Source of the DNA: JANOBJ01 sp031411575
GTDB taxonomy: Bacteria > Pseudomonadota > Gammaproteobacteria > Burkholderiales > Burkholderiaceae_C
DNA length: 15,137 bases
Assembly (NCBI GenBank): GCA_031411575.1
Contig: JANOBJ010000002.1
Coordinates: forward strand, 1 to 15,137
Reading direction: 5' to 3'
Below the pieces are notes generated by a model. The model did no database searches. It had not been told where the DNA came from and was given only the letters and a program-made list of their open reading frames with translations. Of this stretch, positions 13,821 to 15,137 are shown piece by piece. Within the stretch, counting starts at the first letter, position 1, and each line of letters begins with the position of its first letter. Both the position numbers and the translations under genes were made by a program.

Positions 13821-14249
13821 TTACTTCATGAACAGGGGATGCAGGTTGCTGTGCTTGCCATCGTAGGCCGGAGCGCCCTCGTCCACCTGCAGGGTTATCC
13901 CAAGGTGTCGCTGGTGAAAAATAGGCTCAAAGTGGGCCTTGGTCCTTGTCAACAGGTCATTTCCCGCTCTTATTTTTATAGCATCGTTGCGCCCGGCGCC
14001 CATCCGCAGGTTGAGGTACACAAAGGCATAGTCGCCATTGCCGCCGGCCGCCTTGCCGGCCGAACCGTCGTCGGCCACCGCGTAGTGCGGCGCGGGGTAA
14101 GCCAGCACGCGCGTGCCACCGGTCGGAAAGACCTGCTTGCCGTCTTCGTCCTTCACCTGCAGCATGGTGTCGGCCAAGGCGCGGCACAGCGCGGTCATGT
14201 CGGTCTCGGGTTCGAGGTTGGCGGTGTACAGGATGACAAGGTGGGGCAT
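13821..14249 (-). CDS. hpaF: 5-carboxymethyl-2-hydroxymuconate isomerase HpaF/HpcD
   Basis: A 142-residue tautomerase-superfamily enzyme that ketonises 5-carboxymethyl-2-hydroxymuconate in the homoprotocatechuate pathway. The catalytic N-terminal proline follows the initiator Met (MPHLVILY), which fixes the start at 14249 despite a longer open frame upstream. Other family blocks are YAFVYLNLRMGAGR (74-87) and the KAHFEPIF and NLHPLF ends. A short Gly/Ala/Asp-rich insertion (61-73, DGSAGKAAGGNGD) lies before the conserved strand. Residues 88-110 are encoded by an AT-rich stretch with ATA, AGA, AGG and ACA codons that matches the dispersed repeat (copy D), yet the alignment to relatives looks gapless. 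Activity is probably retained but could be altered. Confidence 0.93.
   Translation of the reverse strand: MPHLVILYTANLEPETDMTALCRALADTMLQVKDEDGKQVFPTGGTRVLAYPAPHYAVADDGSAGKAAGGNGDYAFVYLNLRMGAGRNDAIKIRAGNDLLTRTKAHFEPIFHQRHLGITLQVDEGAPAYDGKHSNLHPLFMK
13919..13985 (-). repeat. Dispersed AT-rich element, copy D, inside hpaF
   Basis: On the minus strand it begins GCTATAAAAATAAGAGC, then GGGAAATGACCTGTTGAC, AAGGACCAAGGCCCA, and ends CTTTGAGCCTATTTTT. It shares with copy A the blocks AATGACC, GACAAGGAC, GGCC and TTGAG in the same order and spacing. The whole copy is read in frame as hpaF codons of about residues 89-110. Confidence 0.55.
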
Positions 14250-14262
14250 GGTGACGTTCCGT

Positions 14263-15137
14263 TCAAAGTCGGCTGACGGCTTGGTAGCCACGGGCCGATG
14301 ACGCTTGCGCCGCCGGGATTGCGGCGCCCGTTTGCGCCGTGACCGGCAGCACCACGTTGATCTGGCCGGTGCCCGAAGCGCCGAAGTAGGGTGTCACCAC
14401 CTCGGCGTGGCCATCGTAGTCGGACCAGCCGAGTGCACCCAGCAGCATGGCGGTGTCGTGCATGAAACCCTCGCCGTGGCCCTTGGCCGCGTACTCGGGC
14501 AGCATGGCGCAAAAGTCTTTCCACTGGCCGCGCTGCCACATGCGCACAACCTCGTGGTCCAGCGTCTCGAGAAACGGGCTCCAGATCTTGAACGCGTACT
14601 CGGGCGCCAGGCCGTTCTGCGCAAAGCGGTGCGACAGCGAGCCACTGGCAAAAATGGCCACGGTACCGTCGTATTCGTCTTCGATGGCCCGGCGGATGGC
14701 CCAGCCCAGCCGCGCGCTGTCGTTCAGGTAGTGCGCCATGCACAGGGCCGACACCGACACCACCTGGTAATGCTGGTCGGCGTTCATGTAGCGCATGGGG
14801 ACGAGCGTGCCGTACTCGGGGTTCAGCGTGGTGGCGTCGTGCGCCAGGGTCTCCACGCCGTGGGCGTTGCAGACCCTGGCCAGCAGCTGGCCCAGCGCCG
14901 GGTTGCCCGGAAACTCGAACCCCATGTTGCTGATAAAGTGCGGCAACTCATTGCTGGTGTACAGGCCCTTGAAGTGCGGCGCGCAGTTGATGTGGTAGTT
15001 CGCATTGACCAACCAATGCGTGTCGAACACCACGATGGTGTCCACGCCTGCAGCTCTGCAACGGCGGTCAATGTCGAGGTGTCCGTCAATCGCGTCCTGC
15101 CGCGTGCCCTTGCGCGGGCCGTCCAACTCGCTCAGGT
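14263..15137 (-). CDS. hpaD: 3,4-dihydroxyphenylacetate 2,3-dioxygenase HpaD/HpcB (5' end outside window)
   Basis: About 291 residues of a class III (LigB-type) extradiol dioxygenase that opens the ring of homoprotocatechuate between carbons 2 and 3. The frame is still open at the window edge (LSELDGPRKGTRQDAIDGH), so perhaps 15-20 N-terminal residues are missing. Blocks shared with E. coli HpaD as I remember it are TIVVFDTHWLVNANYHINCA, GLYTSNELPHFI, YGTLVPMRYMN, ASGSLSHRF, FCAMLPEYAAKGHGEGFMHD and FGASGTGQINVV. The DTHW and SLSHR histidines are in conserved, probably active-site positions. The C-terminus is a little extended (about 20 residues after VVLPVTA). It is the first visible gene of the operon, 13 bases before hpaF; the promoter is off-window. 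Confidence 0.95.
   Translation of the reverse strand, partial: LSELDGPRKGTRQDAIDGHLDIDRRCRAAGVDTIVVFDTHWLVNANYHINCAPHFKGLYTSNELPHFISNMGFEFPGNPALGQLLARVCNAHGVETLAHDATTLNPEYGTLVPMRYMNADQHYQVVSVSALCMAHYLNDSARLGWAIRRAIEDEYDGTVAIFASGSLSHRFAQNGLAPEYAFKIWSPFLETLDHEVVRMWQRGQWKDFCAMLPEYAAKGHGEGFMHDTAMLLGALGWSDYDGHAEVVTPYFGASGTGQINVVLPVTAQTGAAIPAAQASSARGYQAVSRL

Noticed and set aside
12143..13831. Open frame of 562 codons on the plus strand, opposite hpaI and hpaH
   Set aside because: Antisense shadow. The minus-strand genes match known enzymes over their full length with catalytic residues in place.

Overview
The window reads as chromosomal DNA of a high-G+C betaproteobacterium, most likely Burkholderiales and probably Comamonadaceae (Polaromonas, Rhodoferax or Variovorax type). 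This rests on strong G/C preference at third codon positions, close resemblance of the proteins to that group as I remember it, and two kinds of dispersed intergenic repeat. I see no tRNA, rRNA, CRISPR array, transposase or phage gene. No gap between genes exceeds about 300 bases; the longest is about 290 bases at 2334-2623.

Layout, left to right. Positions 1-1399 hold the end of glcE and all of glcF, the FAD and iron-sulfur subunits of glycolate oxidase. Positions 1460-2333 (minus strand) hold two small heat-shock proteins in an operon, with a sigma-32-like promoter and a leader that may fold over the ribosome binding site. They are followed by an EVE-domain protein (2624-3073, +), a predicted outer-membrane beta-barrel protein (3276-4058, +) and a Cys-type glutathione peroxidase (4220-4705, -). 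Next comes an unusual protein with an N-terminal domain I do not recognise, a Pro/Ala-rich linker carrying three FAAT[E/Q]PF motifs, and a C-terminal receiver-like domain (4877-6031, +). A transport pair follows on the minus strand, lplT then an EamA-type permease (8334 down to 6130). It is divergent from alr (alanine racemase, 8473-9567, +), whose stop overlaps a membrane protein of unknown function (9564-10361, +).

Positions 10379-15137, all on the minus strand, form a compact catabolic operon for homoprotocatechuate (3,4-dihydroxyphenylacetate) meta-cleavage. In transcription order it reads hpaD (cut by the window edge), hpaF, hpaH, hpaI, a class II aldolase family gene and a ketopantoate-reductase-like gene. 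Within the visible part, hpaD opens the ring, hpaF isomerises, hpaH hydrates, and hpaI splits the product to pyruvate and succinate semialdehyde. The dehydrogenase (hpaE) and decarboxylase (hpaG) steps are not in the window and may lie upstream. The last two genes are not part of the textbook pathway.

The most interesting structural signal is an AT-rich element of about 60-70 bp in four diverged copies (3055-3121, 4071-4138, 11359-11415, 13919-13985). All four are oriented with local transcription. Two of them supply the stop codon of a gene. A third lies inside hpaF, where it is read in frame without changing the expected protein length.
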